DNA of 64,000 bases, from positions 5,209,001-5,273,000 of the forward strand of contig CM055188.1 of assembly GCA_029224185.1 (NCBI GenBank), read 5' to 3'. Position 1 is the stretch's first letter. Each line of letters opens with the position of its first letter. A program made the translations under genes and the position numbers. Of the stretch, positions 13,667-28,400 are shown piece after piece. The notes beneath the pieces were generated by a model that saw nothing but the letters and a program-made list of their open reading frames with translations, ran no database searches and was not told the DNA's origin. This DNA is from Karalla daura (Eukaryota > Chordata > Actinopteri > Chaetodontiformes > Leiognathidae).

Positions 13667-16600
13667 AGGGCTGAATGCTTAATTGCGTTTGTGAAAATAT
13701 CGTGATATGATAAAACACAATTTTTTAATCACAAAGGCAGTGATTTGATTGGTCCTCTGATCTGGCGACGTGACATGCACGAAATCATGTTGAAGAGGAT
13801 GTGACGAATCAAATACTGTTTCTTTTTTTGTTATTTATACATTTATGTATTTAGTTATTTATCCAGTTAGAAATGTTGATGTCTTTGTTATTTGTGCTTC
13901 AGAAAAATCTGTTTATTATGAAATGATTCATTGCTTGAGTTTGTTGAATAATACATGACAGGAGGCCCTTATATAATAATTGCATGTTAAACTGTAATTG
14001 CAATGTTGAGAAAAAAAATCTGAATTACATTATTTTCCAAAATCATTCAGCCCTTATAGATAGATAGATATATAGATAGATAGATCCTTAAAGGGACATC
14101 CTGTTTTCCATACTGCACAGTGGATGTAAATTGCACTCACATATGCACTATTTAGATATATTAAGTGTCATCCACATACATCGTAAGTCAGCAGTATAAT
14201 ACATTCTTGGTGTGATAACTTTCCAAAAAAACACTGAATTAATGTGACAATGTCACAAGGTAAAACAATTACAGGTTTCTAAAAAAAACCTTGTAATCAG
14301 TACCTTCTATTGAAATTTTATATCTGTTTCTCTTACCATAAGTGATTTTAATTTTTCTTTAGTCATCTCATGTATTCGACGCACACAAATGGCTTTGGTT
14401 AAAATGTCCTCATCACAAGCCTTTCCTGATGCAATGTCATTGATGTCCCGCACAGGATCCTTTCATAGATCAGTCACCTGTCTGTGTCTTCTGCTCTGCG
14501 CACGTCATTTTATTCATGCTTTTATCAATATCCCATCTTTCTCTGAGGAAAAATATGAGGGACAGAGTAATGAATCCATGTCTCAGTATTAGCGGTCCTC
14601 CAGAGCTACTTAGATATTCAATCAGTGAAGTGAAAACAAAAACACCTCAACACGAATCAATAACTTCTCACCACCTTGTAGATATGTGTGCAAGTCTTCA
14701 AAATTTAATGAGCTCATAATACTCCTGAAAGCCAACAGGGTAATTCTGTTGTAGGCTTGTTTTAGGCTGCCTCTCCGGGTGTGGAAAAAAAAGATGCGCT
14801 AACTTTCTGTATCCTTCAAGGTAAGTCTATAACAATACAAAGCTTCATCTTTCCACTCTATAAAAACCCTTATGTGGAGGGTCATTTGAAAATTTCTAGT
14901 TGGCGTTCTAGAGACATTTAGGCCGCTTTCCTGTCGCGTTGTGGTCATCATGTCGAGACTTTTTTGTGTATCTCTTAATGATGCATTTACATACTCATTT
15001 TCATTTCATTTCTTCAAAATATAACATTTTTCGCCAATCCCAATGTGCATGCTGAAAATGTTGCGTTTTCAAGCATGTTCCCCCATGCTTGAAAACGCAG
15101 GCCCCCAAAAAAGCAACTACTTATTCCCGAGAATCATAATAATAATAATTAAAGCTGCAAGCAGCTGTAAGCGGATCCTCGCCTGTGCACCTGGCGGGGA
15201 TCTGGCAATCGCTGGGTCAATGTGGTTTGTAGGCCATCCCAAGAATCCTGATTTTTTAGCACATTTTGAAGAGGAATCTCTTCTGGGCTGAGCAGCATCC
15301 CTATGATTCAGATAATGAACCGTTCATCTACTATGGCCGCCATACAGCCGCACCCCTTGACATAATGAAATTCTGAACTTTTGAGAACAATGCCATTAAG
15401 GTGATCTTATACAATATGTTGAGTAGTTGATGCGTGAAATCTCTAGGCGGACACTCGAACATTGAAACCAAAATAGCCGGACCAGTTCTGACCATCAGTG
15501 CAAGAGACTTGTTTGTGCGTCTTGATGAACTGTATAAACCTACACATTTTCACATTTCTACTCCACAAACAGCATTATAAGGAGGGGTTTTTGAAAATGT
15601 CAAGGTGGCACTGTAGAGACATTTGGCCATGTCCATTGATGAGGCCATTACCTGGCTGTTTAGGCAAACAATGCAATTATGTACAGCAATTTTGAAGCTT
15701 AAAGTGGCTGCCTGGGAGAGCATTTTGTAATATTGATGACGAATAACCAAACTTTGCCAGGCGCTAGTGGCCACGCCCCTTGACTTAAAAAAATTCTGTA
15801 CATAAAATTTTCTCAGCTTGGTCCATAGATGGTTTGAACCAAATTTGAAGCCAATTGGGTTAACACCCTCGGAGGAGATGTTTTAAAATTCAAAAATTCA
15901 AATAAAAATGGACGACTTCCTGTCGGGTTATGGTTATCATGTCAAGAGACTTTTTTGCATATCTCTTTAGGATGTATGTGCATAACAATTTTTATTTGCC
16001 TATGACAACATTGAAAAAAATGCTTATGGGGATTGGTCAACATTTCTAGGGGGCGCTACTTTTGCATTTTGGCCCCCCACGGGCGATTCCCCTATCAAGT
16101 GTCAGAGCTCTCTGTCCTCAATCAGTGAACCAATTTTCATGATGATTGGAGTTCCTTAAAGCTGTCACAAAGCTACTCGTAATACATGGCGAGGGATTGC
16201 TATTCATGCCTCCCACACCGATACCATTAGTGGTAGCTTCACTGCATTTGTAATATAGCTTCACGCACTTGTTCTGCATGTATTACAAGTGGAATGACAT
16301 TGATGCGTTCAATTATGTAGGATTACTACATGTAAATGTAAAACCTGATTACTTCCTGTCACCACTGAAGAGAACATGAGTGAGTACATCAGGCTATTCA
16401 GGATGGAGCCCTCATCATGTCCAGCAAGTTTCAAACTGCAATGATCAAGCATGTGGATGTGAGAACAGTGAACGAGTGTGAAAAAAAACACCAACTTTTG
16501 ACACATCACTGCAAGCACGCCCTTTGACCTACAGAACAAGTGTTGGTCACCATTGCCTGTAGATGATCTGTACAAAAAGAAACATGTCAAAATGGCCGAC

Positions 16601-19600
16601 TTGTTCGGTTGAGGGCGGGGCTTCAAGAGAATTTTTTGTGTGCCACAATAAGTTCTATGAACCCACCAAGTTTCAAGCATTTAGGCGAAACTCAGAAGTG
16701 GGGTTCGCCATTTGAATTTTTTAGCATTTTTAACAATTTAAAACAACTTTTCTCTGATCCTAATGTGCATGCCAAAAATGGTGAGTTTTCAAGCATGTGC
16801 CCAAAAAAAGCGACTACTTTTTTTCTAAGAATCATAATAATTATAATAATAAAAAGAAACAGCAGAGTTCTATTAGGGTTCTAGCAACTTCTTTGCTCGG
16901 ACCCTAAAAAGAAACACGGCAGATTAAAGAGGGTTCTCGCAACTTTGTTGCTCTGACCCTAATAATAATAATAATAATAAAAAGAAACAGCAGAGTTTTA
17001 ATAGGGTTCTTGCAACTTCATTGCTCGGACCCTAAAAAAGCAACACTACAGTTTTAAGAGTTCTTGCAAGTTCTTTGCTGGAACCCTAATAAAAAGAAAC
17101 AGGACAGATCAAAGAGGGTTCTTGCAACTTTGCTGCTTAGACCATAATAAGAAACATGGCAGTTTTAAGAGGGTTCTTGCAAGTTCATTGCTCGGACCGT
17201 AAAAAAAGAAACAGGAGAGATTTAATAGGGTTCTCGCAACTTTGTTGCTTGGACCCTAATAAAAAGAAACAGGAGAGTTTTAATAGAGTTCTTGCATCTT
17301 CATTGCTCGGACCCTAAAAAAGCAACACTACAACACTACACGAACCCTAATTCAAAAAAACAGGACAGATTTAAGTATTCAAGCAGGACAAGGACTAGCC
17401 CTACCCTAACCCTAACCTTAACCCTGAGAAAACCCACTCATGCGGAGAAAACATGCAAGCTCAACAAAGAAATGGCCAACAAATGCTAGAATCCAACCCA
17501 TAACCTCCCACCATAACTGCCTAGCAGATATATTGCACCATATTAGATAAAGGCAATTCATAATGCTTTACAGAGGCAAGAAAATAGATTGGATATTGGA
17601 ACAGCAACAATTTCAAAATAAATCAAAGACATTATTTTACATTATTATTACAGACATTATTTGACACCATTTTAAATCAACATAAAAGTTTTAATTTGTT
17701 CCATGTTTGCCTTCTTTATTTAAAAAAACATAATTTTCCATATATGAAGTTACTCACAGGGCAGAGTGGGTCCAGGACCCCCCAACTTTTTACCTGTTCT
17801 TCCTATTTAATTTATTCAGACCATTTTGGTATTTTTTATTCTCCCAAGGAAAGGGAGAGAAGCATAGAAGCAGAGAAAGCATTTGTCAGCTTAAAATAAA
17901 TAAAATATTAAAATGAAATTTCAATAATTAAAACAAGAAGATGCCAAAGATGAAGTTGTTAAAATTGATGTAAGAGCAGATGGCAAAGCTGGAGCGGATA
18001 AAACTGGCACTACAGGAACGATGCAATAAGCAGTAATGATTTCAGCCATGACTCACAGTTGATATCTACAGTAAAATAGCTATCATGAGGCATTTGGAGA
18101 GCTGCACAGGACCCTAGATCCCACAGGAAAGCATGCAGTGTGAGCAAATTAAAACTTGACGCAGCTTGCCTCTTTGAAAACTCTCTCACGTTACATTCAA
18201 CCACTAATCTCATTTACCCAAAGAGGAACAATTAACAAACACACGGTCTTCGCTCCATCCTGGGGGAAACCACGGTAACTTCTAAGATCTCACAAACAGA
18301 ACTGTTCCCAGTGGAGGAACAGATTTTTTAGCAACGTTTTCCTGATTTCAACCACCCTTAATGGCCACATTGAACAAGGAAACCTTACAAGTCATGTATC
18401 AGAAAGACTCATTTGATATTTTGGACTTGAGGAAAGGTTTCTACTACTGTCAAAACTTCATACTGTTAGCTGTAAGATGGTCTCCCTATAGAGTAAAGGC
18501 TCTTTTTTGACAGTTTAAAATGACAGTAACTTAGAGTTTTGGTTTTGGTTTTGAGTTTTGATTTCAAAATCAACATTCATATCCATCCAAGGAGCCCTTT
18601 CAACAAACTAAACACGTCCAGAAATCACTGACACCTTTTCAAGCTCAAATGAAAATTATTCTCATGTAATGCAGGTCCCTGTTTAAAAAAAAATGTTTTT
18701 CATGATTTTCTTGTCATACAAGAAAAAGCTGTTTATTGTGAAATACTGTGATGCGAACGTTACAATTATGCATCGTTTAATCTTCATATTGCATCGTTTA
18801 ATCTTCATATTGCATAAAAATGTATTAACCATATTTACCTTTGTGTAAACATTTGACTATACCATACTGTACTTTCCAAAATGCTCCATCAGCATCAGTA
18901 CAACTGTAAGATGATAGCATAAAGGTGTTCATGGGATGTTGGTTGTTTAAATTAAGAATGTGACAGCAATCTCTTCTTGAATGTAGTTGTTAAGAGCATC
19001 ACTGAGAGTTCACCTAAAGATATAGTTAGTGAGATAAAATTTAAACAGGAATGGCAGAAACTGAACAGACACTTAACAAAAATATCCATTTTGTCATTTG
19101 AATAATGTATGTACTAAACTGAAGTCACTGCTATCACCTCCTATCAACATACCACATAAGCAAAAGGGTGTGCTGGGTTTTCTGTCTAGTGTCATTTTCT
19201 GTTTTATTTTGAAATCCTAACCCTCCTCTCATTTCAGGTCACTTGCCCGTCCTCCTGTGCCCTCTATCACCTGAAACCTCTTTACCCTGATTGTGTCCCA
19301 CCTGCCCCGATCAGTCCCTCTTGTATAAATAGTCTCTGTCTGTCCCCCGTCCCCTGTGCTGAAGTGTCTGCATTCGTATATCACAGAAGCCTCATGTCAG
19401 GCATCTCCACAGCCACAGGTTGCCTTTGCCTCAAGTTGCTTTTGTTCTTATTTTTCATAGTCTTATATCAGTGTTTAGTGTAGATAACTTCTTGTTTTCC
19501 TCCTTCAGGAACACCTTTTGTTTCATTACCATAGACAGGTTATTTGGGTTTTAGGTTTGAGTCAGAGTAGTCAGTATCCAGCCGTGAGCTGGATACTTTC

Positions 19601-22429
19601 TGTTTTTTTTTCTATCCCAGTTGGGATCACCAGAAATAAACCTTTTTACCAAAACTCTTCCTCTGCATTTGAGTCCTTTCCATCAAGGCCTGACATGATG
19701 ATAGGAATCCCATTCCTCACCTTGCTTCTGCATGAAGACTTTTTTTCTCACTTTCCCTAACTTTTGTAGAACATGTGTGTTCATAAAACTAAGTAATTTT
19801 TAGAACCACCTCAAAAACCACTTGGGTGGCTTTATTACTACTCACATTTATGTAGAATAAGAACATCAAAATGTAGTGTCAGGACAAAAATTTACTATTT
19901 CTCGGCGTCTTCTGCTCTGCACACATGTTTTATTCATACTTTTATCAATATCCCAGCTTTCTCTGAGGATGCCGTCTCTATGAAAGATCAAACTCCTCAC
20001 ATATAAGGGACGGAGTTACAAATCCATGTCTCAGTATAAGCAGACCTCCAGAGCTAGAGTGAAAACAAAAGCACGTCAACAATCACACTTCTCACAACTA
20101 ATTTATGATGGAAATTTAGACTGTGGTAAATGCATTTGTAAAGTCTGATGTTTTATGTCAAATAACACCTTTTCATACTTGTGGTGTATTTTCTATTTTA
20201 AAACTGGCTTTTTGTGAGAAATGGTCAAGAAGATGTTAGTGGGTAAAAGGTGAAGAAATGTGAAGAAAACTAATGTGGTTCCATCTTTGTCAGTCTACTC
20301 CAAAAAATTGAGAACAGCCACAAACATAAAATGGACTGTTTTAGCCAGATTAGACGTTTGGTTTCACATATCCACTAAATGTGATGGTGTTTTGCCTTAT
20401 TTTTGCAAAATGAATTGTTGATTACATGGTGTCTCTATGGTCATGGATTATAAAGGCAATTTATAAACTTTAATAATCTATACTTGAAGTCTCACTCACT
20501 TGTCTAGTTTTTAGATATTTAGATATATGTTTCTGTCACAATTCTCTACGAAAGTTTCATCAAAATGAGGGTGGTGAGAGGTTATATATTCATTAACTAA
20601 ATAACAATCAAAACATGCACAATGTGGTGGGTTCAACACATCCATCAGTTATGTGTACATATTGTTTGTGTGCAATGTTCTGAGTAATGGAGGAGGTTGC
20701 ACCTAATGTGGATACAAGCATCAAATCGCATCCTCATGTGGTCTGTGCAGACAGATTTTATAGTGTTTGGGAATTATTCACATGTGTATTGAGTCTCCAA
20801 GTCCTTAAGATTATATCAATGGCTAGACTATGTGATGTCACTGTTATTCAATAAAACTTGTAAATACACACGGCCAGACCATGCAACTGTACTTTTTTAT
20901 GCTGAAATGTCATTATCATAATGCATGATTTCTGACATTACTGTGTACAATTTCACAATTTCAATTTCAACCACACGTTTTTTGTCATAAAACAGATACT
21001 CCACATATACACACACACACATGCACACACATACACGTATATGTGCATATTTGAAGGACTGTAGAAAGTGCATTTGCAAAGACTGATGTCTGATGTCAAA
21101 TAACACCTTTGCATAAATGTGGTGTATTTTGTATTTTAAAACAGCGGCCATTTGTCGACCAATACATCCATGACAACCAACAACAAACTGCTTCTGAAAT
21201 ATCTTTGGATAGGGGATAGACCCTACCACGTCTGAAAGTTTGGTTTATGCTGCCATGAATAGTCCCACACACTCACAATTATTGCCTTTACCTTCATATC
21301 ACTAATGATGGCAGATGATGGTGAGATGATTATCTTACCATGCTTCTGTTTCGTGTCTCCTTGCGGTTTTGGGTTAGGGTTAGCTCCCATGCTAATCGTG
21401 CTGCCAACTTTCCGTCTGCTTGTCGGTTGAAAAAATAGAACTTCCAGTCGATCAAACAGAAAACACCAATCTCTGACAACTCCTGACACCATGTGGAAGC
21501 CTGTGCATGACTGTCATATTTATCCACTCAGCAATCTTTCTTTAAACTGCCAGAGACGACACTCAAAACACTATTAGCCCCTATTAGCCACCTGCTTAGG
21601 GACACGGAGCTCAGCCGTGTGACATCACTATGATTAGTTCATGGAACTCAAGGAATGAATAGTTTCATTTTAAAGTGACCCCTTGAGGAGATTTTGATCT
21701 AAAATTAATGTATTTCTGTTTAGTTTTGCCCACTGGTGCAAGAGATATTTTTGTGCGTCTGGACAAAGTCTATAAAATTACAAAGTTTCATCTTTCTACT
21801 CCATAAAAACCCTTATGTGGAGGGTCATTTGAAAATTTCTAGTTGGCGCTGTAGAGACATTTAGCCTCGCACATTGACAAGGCCATTACCTGGTTGTTCA
21901 GGCATACAATACAATTAAGTCCAGCAATTTTGAATTTTCTACAATGAAGCATCTGCCTACAAGATCATTTCAAAATTTTGATGAAAAATAGCCAAACTTT
22001 GTTATGCACTAGTGCCCACGCCGTTTGAGAAAATCAAATTCTGTACATACATTTTTTCCAGCTTGGTCTCGAGATTATATGCGCCAAATTTGAAGCCAAT
22101 TGGGTTAACTCCCTCTGGGATGTTTTTGAAAATTGAAAATTCAAATCAAAATGGCCGCCTTCCTGTCGGGTTATTGTCATCATGTCAAGTTACTTTTTGT
22201 GTATCTCTTTTAGATGCATTTACATACTGATTTTCGTTTGCTTATGACAAAGTTAACGAAAATATCCTCATTGACCAGATTTCAAGGTGGCGCTATAGCG
22301 CAATTTTGCCCCATGCACTTTGAACAACTTCAAAATATAAAAATTTTCACCAATCACAATGGGAATGTCAAAAATGGTGCATTTTCAAGCATGTTCAGGC
22401 CCAAAAAAACGCGACTACTTATTCCAGAG

Positions 22430-22462
<33 letters not shown>

Positions 22463-25400
22463 GAAACAGGAGAGTTTTAACAGGGTTCTCGCAACTTTGT
22501 AGCCCGGACCCTAAAAAGGTCCCAAAGAGTGGGTTCACAGTAAAGCATTCATGACATTACAGTGTAAATTATTACAACAGAGAGGATATCCAGGTGTCCA
22601 AGAAAGTACAATACCATAGCAAAATATTAACTGTAATAATTGGTTCACAAAAGCCTCTCTCCACTTACTGAAAATAGAATATTTGCTCCTTAACATAAAT
22701 GAAATTGATTTATTTATATATTTATGTATGTACTTATTTTAACCAGGGTATGGATTAGACACTCTGAAATTGGTTGTGGCCTTATTTTCAGTCTTCACTC
22801 AGAGATGGGTCATACTAAAAAAAACACATCAAAAATGTGGACTGAATCAAGGCAGGAGACTGTGGAGCCATTGAGGTATCAGGTAGCTGCTGAGAGAGAG
22901 GCACTTGGATGATTGAGGTGAGAAAGATAGCAACACAAGGTTTGTTTGATATCAGTTTGTACATATAAATAACAATCAGTCTTTCTGCACCAAAGTCAGT
23001 CATAGAGTCCCACAACGATCTGTGGCTGGTCCAATCCTATTCACCATGTACACTATATTTCCCTCTTGGCAATATCATCAAAAGCACTTGATAGATTTTC
23101 ACTGCTACACTGATGATTCTCAATTGCTTTTAGCAATCAAGCCAAATGAACACAATCACCAACAACAATCAATTCAATCCTACCTCAATGACATCAAGAC
23201 TCTTAGTTTTGACCAAGACTTGTCATTTAGTTGTCATTTAAAACATATCTCAAGAACTACATACTGTCACCTCTGCAGTATTCCAAAGAATAGGCATATA
23301 CTCTTCCTGGACGCAGTGGACAAGCTAGTCCATGCCTTTGTTACCAGAAGGCTAAACAACTGCAACTCTTTATTAGTTGGATGCTCAAACAGGTCTCTGA
23401 GAACTCTGGGGCTCATCAAGAACACGGCACCACATGTTCTGACAAAAACAAAGATATCATAGCTCTCCTCTTCTGGCTTCTCTGCACTGGCTTCATGTAC
23501 CATATAGAATTTTGTTAAAAACCCCTCTCCTTATGTACCAAGCTGTTTATGGTCTGGCACCTTCTTATACTTTAGATCTGATAAAACCCTGTTACCCCAT
23601 TTCAGTTACCAAAACCCTCTCCCGTGCGACCATCTACTGGTTTCAGTCCAGGAGGCAGACATCCTATCTAAACTCAAGTGGAGGCTTAAAACCTTTCTTT
23701 TTGAAAAAGCCTATACTTAGGTCCTAGATACAAGATTGAGATTGCCAGAGGGTGCCCCAGTGAGTCCCCCCGAGTCTTCCTCTTTGTGGGTGCGGCCTCA
23801 GTGGTCTTAGCCCCGGGAGGCAGGGGCCAGGCTGGCCAGGTGGGCCAAGGGGTGCATGGTACCGGGTGAGCCAGCTTAGGCTGGTCTGGTGCCACTCAGT
23901 GCCTAAAGTCTAAACTGTAAAGCATCAAACCATAGAGCTCTGTATACTGCTTTGCTTCTTCCTGCCTGCCCGCTCCAGGTGAGGATCCCTCCTCTGTTAT
24001 TCATCATGAGGTTTATTCCATTTTTTGTCTTTGTCGGCATTCTCTTGGGAGTCACTCCTCAGCTGATGCAAAGAAGTTTAACATGCTACTTCCTTGTATA
24101 TGTTGTTTGCTTGCTCTTGTAAAGTTCTTTGGATTACATTGTTATAAACTTGCACTTTAAATGTGTTGTCGGCCCAGTCCTTTTGAGAGGGGATTTTAGC
24201 GCTTCAAGGTGTTTTACGACATCTTGAACCAGACACACCATATTAGCAAGATGTTAAAGTTTAGCAGCATGCAAGGCAATGTAGCAGTCAGTTTTCTGAA
24301 ATGGGTAGGGACAAATCCTCAAAGCTAGAGGGCAACAGGCTTTACGACTGCACAAATGAGGTTCACAAGAGCTGAGGTCCACAAAGTGTCACTGATCAAC
24401 CTTTGAGTGATGCTCTAAAGAAGCTGGAGGTGACAGTGTTATTGTTTTTCTGTGCTGTCAGGAATGATGGACCCAGGGTGGGGGGTGGGGGGTTATGCCC
24501 AGGGCATAAAACTAGCTGGGACTGCATCTGGGTAACATGTTTGATTAGGTGGGCTCAGGTCTCCTCATTCATATTAAAGATAAAATGACAAATGGAGCAT
24601 GACCCATCTATTATTCCGAATAAACTTACAGAAAAAGTTACTTACTTTCAAGTTCAAATTTTTAAATATAAATTTTTGTGGAAATTCTTGCAGTAGAATG
24701 GCCTGGATAAATCTTTATCATCCAGCGAATATTCATAAGAACGTTCAGAGAAAATGGTAGCACTAATGATTGATTAATTTATTGATAGAATAAGCAACAC
24801 ATTATCTTTTCCAAGATTGAATTTTATGACTTGGCAGGTAAAATTACCACTTTGAATGGTACTTGGGAACAAGAATGGCTGATTCATTAATTTTCAGATA
24901 TGTGTTGCCAAATTGATGCAGTGTTGAACAAATGTAGGATAAGTTTATTGTGAAAGGTCAATGAGCCTTGATAGTCAATGTTCAAAGCTTCCATTGCTGA
25001 TGGAACAGGTGCATCCTGTGGTCTTAGACTCTTAGTTGCCTCAAGTAGTGGTAACCCGTACACACCGTGGTGGACAACGGTGGTCAGGGGAGCTGTCTAG
25101 CTCAGGAAATCCTTTATGGATATGTTGCCTCAGGAAACCCTTGTACTCCGGGAAAAGCAGCAGGTGTGGGACAGTTTGGTGAGACCATGGAAAAGAACCT
25201 TGTTGTGGCACCAAGGCATTTCTGAAAACTCAGGAGGGGAAGAAGGGAACAAAAAGGATGGAACACTGCTGAAATCAACCAAGAAAGTAGTGGGACATTG
25301 TGAAGAACACTTTGATAAAATTCTGAAATCCACTAATCCATTTTCCATGGCAGAGAGAGGGATGATGATGGGGCATCATCATTGTTGGCACTGCTACAGG

Positions 25401-28400
25401 GCCATGTTTAGGACTAATAGAATGAAGTATTAGAAGGAGTTCTTGCAGCTGGACCCAGAGTAGAGCAGTTTGAGAATCTGCATCAGCCAATCACCTGAGC
25501 CTCAGCACCTAGTTGAGGAGGAGAGGCAAGCATTTGTCCCTCCAGCGCATGTGCAGGGCCCAACCTGCCTCGTCTCACCACTGAACACACCTTTAAATTA
25601 TCAACCACCATTATCAACACACCTTAGAGCTCTCTCTTTTCACCCATGACCTTGAGGGGGTGTTCAGAACACAGACCACTATTCTGTCTTGATTCTACAT
25701 GAGAATCACCAGCAGTGGCACAATGGGAGAAGCTGCAGAAGCTGTTACCTAGATATTCGGGGTACAGGTTTAACCAGGACGTCTGATCACCCTAATTTAT
25801 ACAACCTTTGCATTGTTTTATTTTAAAGTTTGATGGAAGTTTATACTGTATCAGTATATCATGATATCTTTCGGTCTGGAGCGATTGCATAGGTTACTAC
25901 CTTTCCAGTACAATCAGGAGTGGCAATCCGCAGCTGAGCGCATCTTAGTGGGAGAGCTGTCATTGATTTTAATAGAAGATAATTGCAGCGGTTACTGCAT
26001 CGCAGCTGTAAGGTGCCGCTCACGCATACAGATATGTTACATAGACACACAGGCTTATAGACAGACATACAGACCACGTTGCAACATACACATACACACA
26101 CACACAAATAACAGTGTGTGCTAATAATTCAGGTTATTCCCTTCCTGACCCAGCAGTTAGTGCAAGCTCGAGTTGGAGTGAGCTGCATTAGAGCTCTCAT
26201 ATTCAGTGCCATAGTCCCAATTTAAATAGTGCCTGTTTGAGTGTGCCTCTGTCAAGTTGCAATTGTTATGTTGGACCATCCAAACATCATAACAGCAACA
26301 TTAATCACGACATTACTTCCCATGGGCATTTCATTGAGCTCATCAAAAAACTCCATTGTGGCAAAGCCCAAAGGGTTATCAAGATACCTCCAGAAATGCT
26401 GAAGGCTCAGGGTGATAAGAGGCTGTCATGATTGACATGCTTTCATAACACTGCATGGAAGTTGGGGACCGTGAGTGACTGAGGTGGTGATTCCTCTTTT
26501 TCAGAAAGGAGACCAGTGGGTACGTATCAAAGACAGGAGCATCATGCTACTCAGCTTCCTGGTGAAAGATAATGCTGTGATGATAGTCTAACCTCCGTCT
26601 GAAGAGTAACAATGCAGGTTCCTGGTCATGGAACAACAGACCAGCTCGTTAGTCTTACAGCATGCCTCAATCTGGCGCTTTGTGGATCTAGAGATGGTGT
26701 ATGGCCACCAGGTTGTTTTGTAGGAAATACCAAAGAATTATGGGTTGAGGAGGTCACATTTTACCACCATCCAATTTTTATATGCCCAAAGCGAGAGCTG
26801 TGTGTGGATACTTTGCTGTAGGTTGGGCTTGTTCCCAGTGGGTGTTGGACACAGGAGGATCAAATCTCTGCTCTTTACAGATGATGTTGTCCTGATGGCA
26901 CCTGGCACCTCTACAATACTCACTGGATCAATTTACAGCAGGCGGAAATGGGTACCTTTCACATATGAACCAGTACAGTGCCGATGCTCATTACCTGGCA
27001 ATAAGTGCTGACATATAATAGTACCTGTTTTCTGTACTTTATGTGCATATGTGTGGGAGCAGAAGTTATCTTGCCTGCAAAAAAAACAGAATTTTGAATA
27101 TGGACTCATGAATTTCACAAGGAACGTGTTATCTTTATTGGGAACTTCAACTTGCAACTTAAGAGAAAACAAGCAGCTGTGAGCGGACCCTCACCTGTGC
27201 ACCTGTCGGGGTACTGGCAACCGCTGGGTCAATGTAGTTCCTGGGCCATCCCAAGAATCCTTTTGTTTAGCACATTTTGAAGAGGAATCTCTGTTGGACT
27301 GAGCAGCATCCCTGTGATTCAGATAATGAACTGTCTCTCTACCTTGGCCACCATATGGCTACACCTCTTGACATAGAGAAATTCTTTTCCGAATTTTTGA
27401 TCACAATGCCATTAAGGTGTTGAGTAGTTGATGGGATGAAATCTCTAGGCAGACACGGGTGACAAGTGATGTATTGTGATAGTGACAGTTGAGCATTGAC
27501 ATCAAAATGGCCGACTTCCTGTTCAGTTCTGACCATCAGTGCAAGAGACTTTTTTGTAAGTCTTGCTAAATTGTATAAGCGTACTAATTTTGATATTTCT
27601 ATTCCACAAACAGCTTTATGGAGAGGGGTTTTTAAAAATGTCAAGGTGGTGCTATAGAGACATTTAGCCACGCCCATTGACAAGGCCATTACTTGGCTGT
27701 TCATACAGGGCAATCATTTTTAGCAATTTTGAAGCTTCTATGATGAAGTGCCTTTCCGGAAGAGCATTATGAAATATTGATGACGAATAACCAAATTTGT
27801 CATGTGCTAGTGGCAACACCCTTTGACATAAAATTTTCTCAGCTTGGTTCATAGATGATTTGTACCAAATTTGAAGTCAATTGGGTAAACCCTCTCGACG
27901 GAGATGTTTTTAAAATTCCAAAATTCAAATCAAAATGGACGACTTCCTGTCAGGATAAGGTCATCATGTCAAGAAACTTTTTTGTATATCTCTTTAGGAT
28001 GTATCTGTGTAACAATTTTTATTCGCCAACAATGACAACATTTAAATAAATCCTTATGGGGATTAGTCAACAATTCTAGGTGGCGCTACTTTTGCATTTT
28101 GCCCCCCCTATGGGCTGTGCTCCTATCATGTGTCAGAGTTCTCTGTCCTCAATCAGTGTACCAATTTTCATGATGATAGTAATTCTTTAAAGCCGTCACA
28201 AAGCCACTCGTAATACATGGCAAGGGATCGCTATTCATGTCCGCCACACCGATAACATTGGTGGTAGCCTCATTGCCTTTGTAATGCACCTTCACCAACT
28301 TGTTCTGCATGCATTACAAGTGGAATGAAGTTGATGTGTTCAATTATGTAGGAGTACTACAAGTAAGTAAGTAAGTGCAAAACCTGATTACTTCCTGTCA

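Noticed and set aside
23022..23462. 146-codon frame as an independent gene
   Set aside because: Its sequence follows L2-type reverse transcriptase with frameshifts and continues into a LINE tail.
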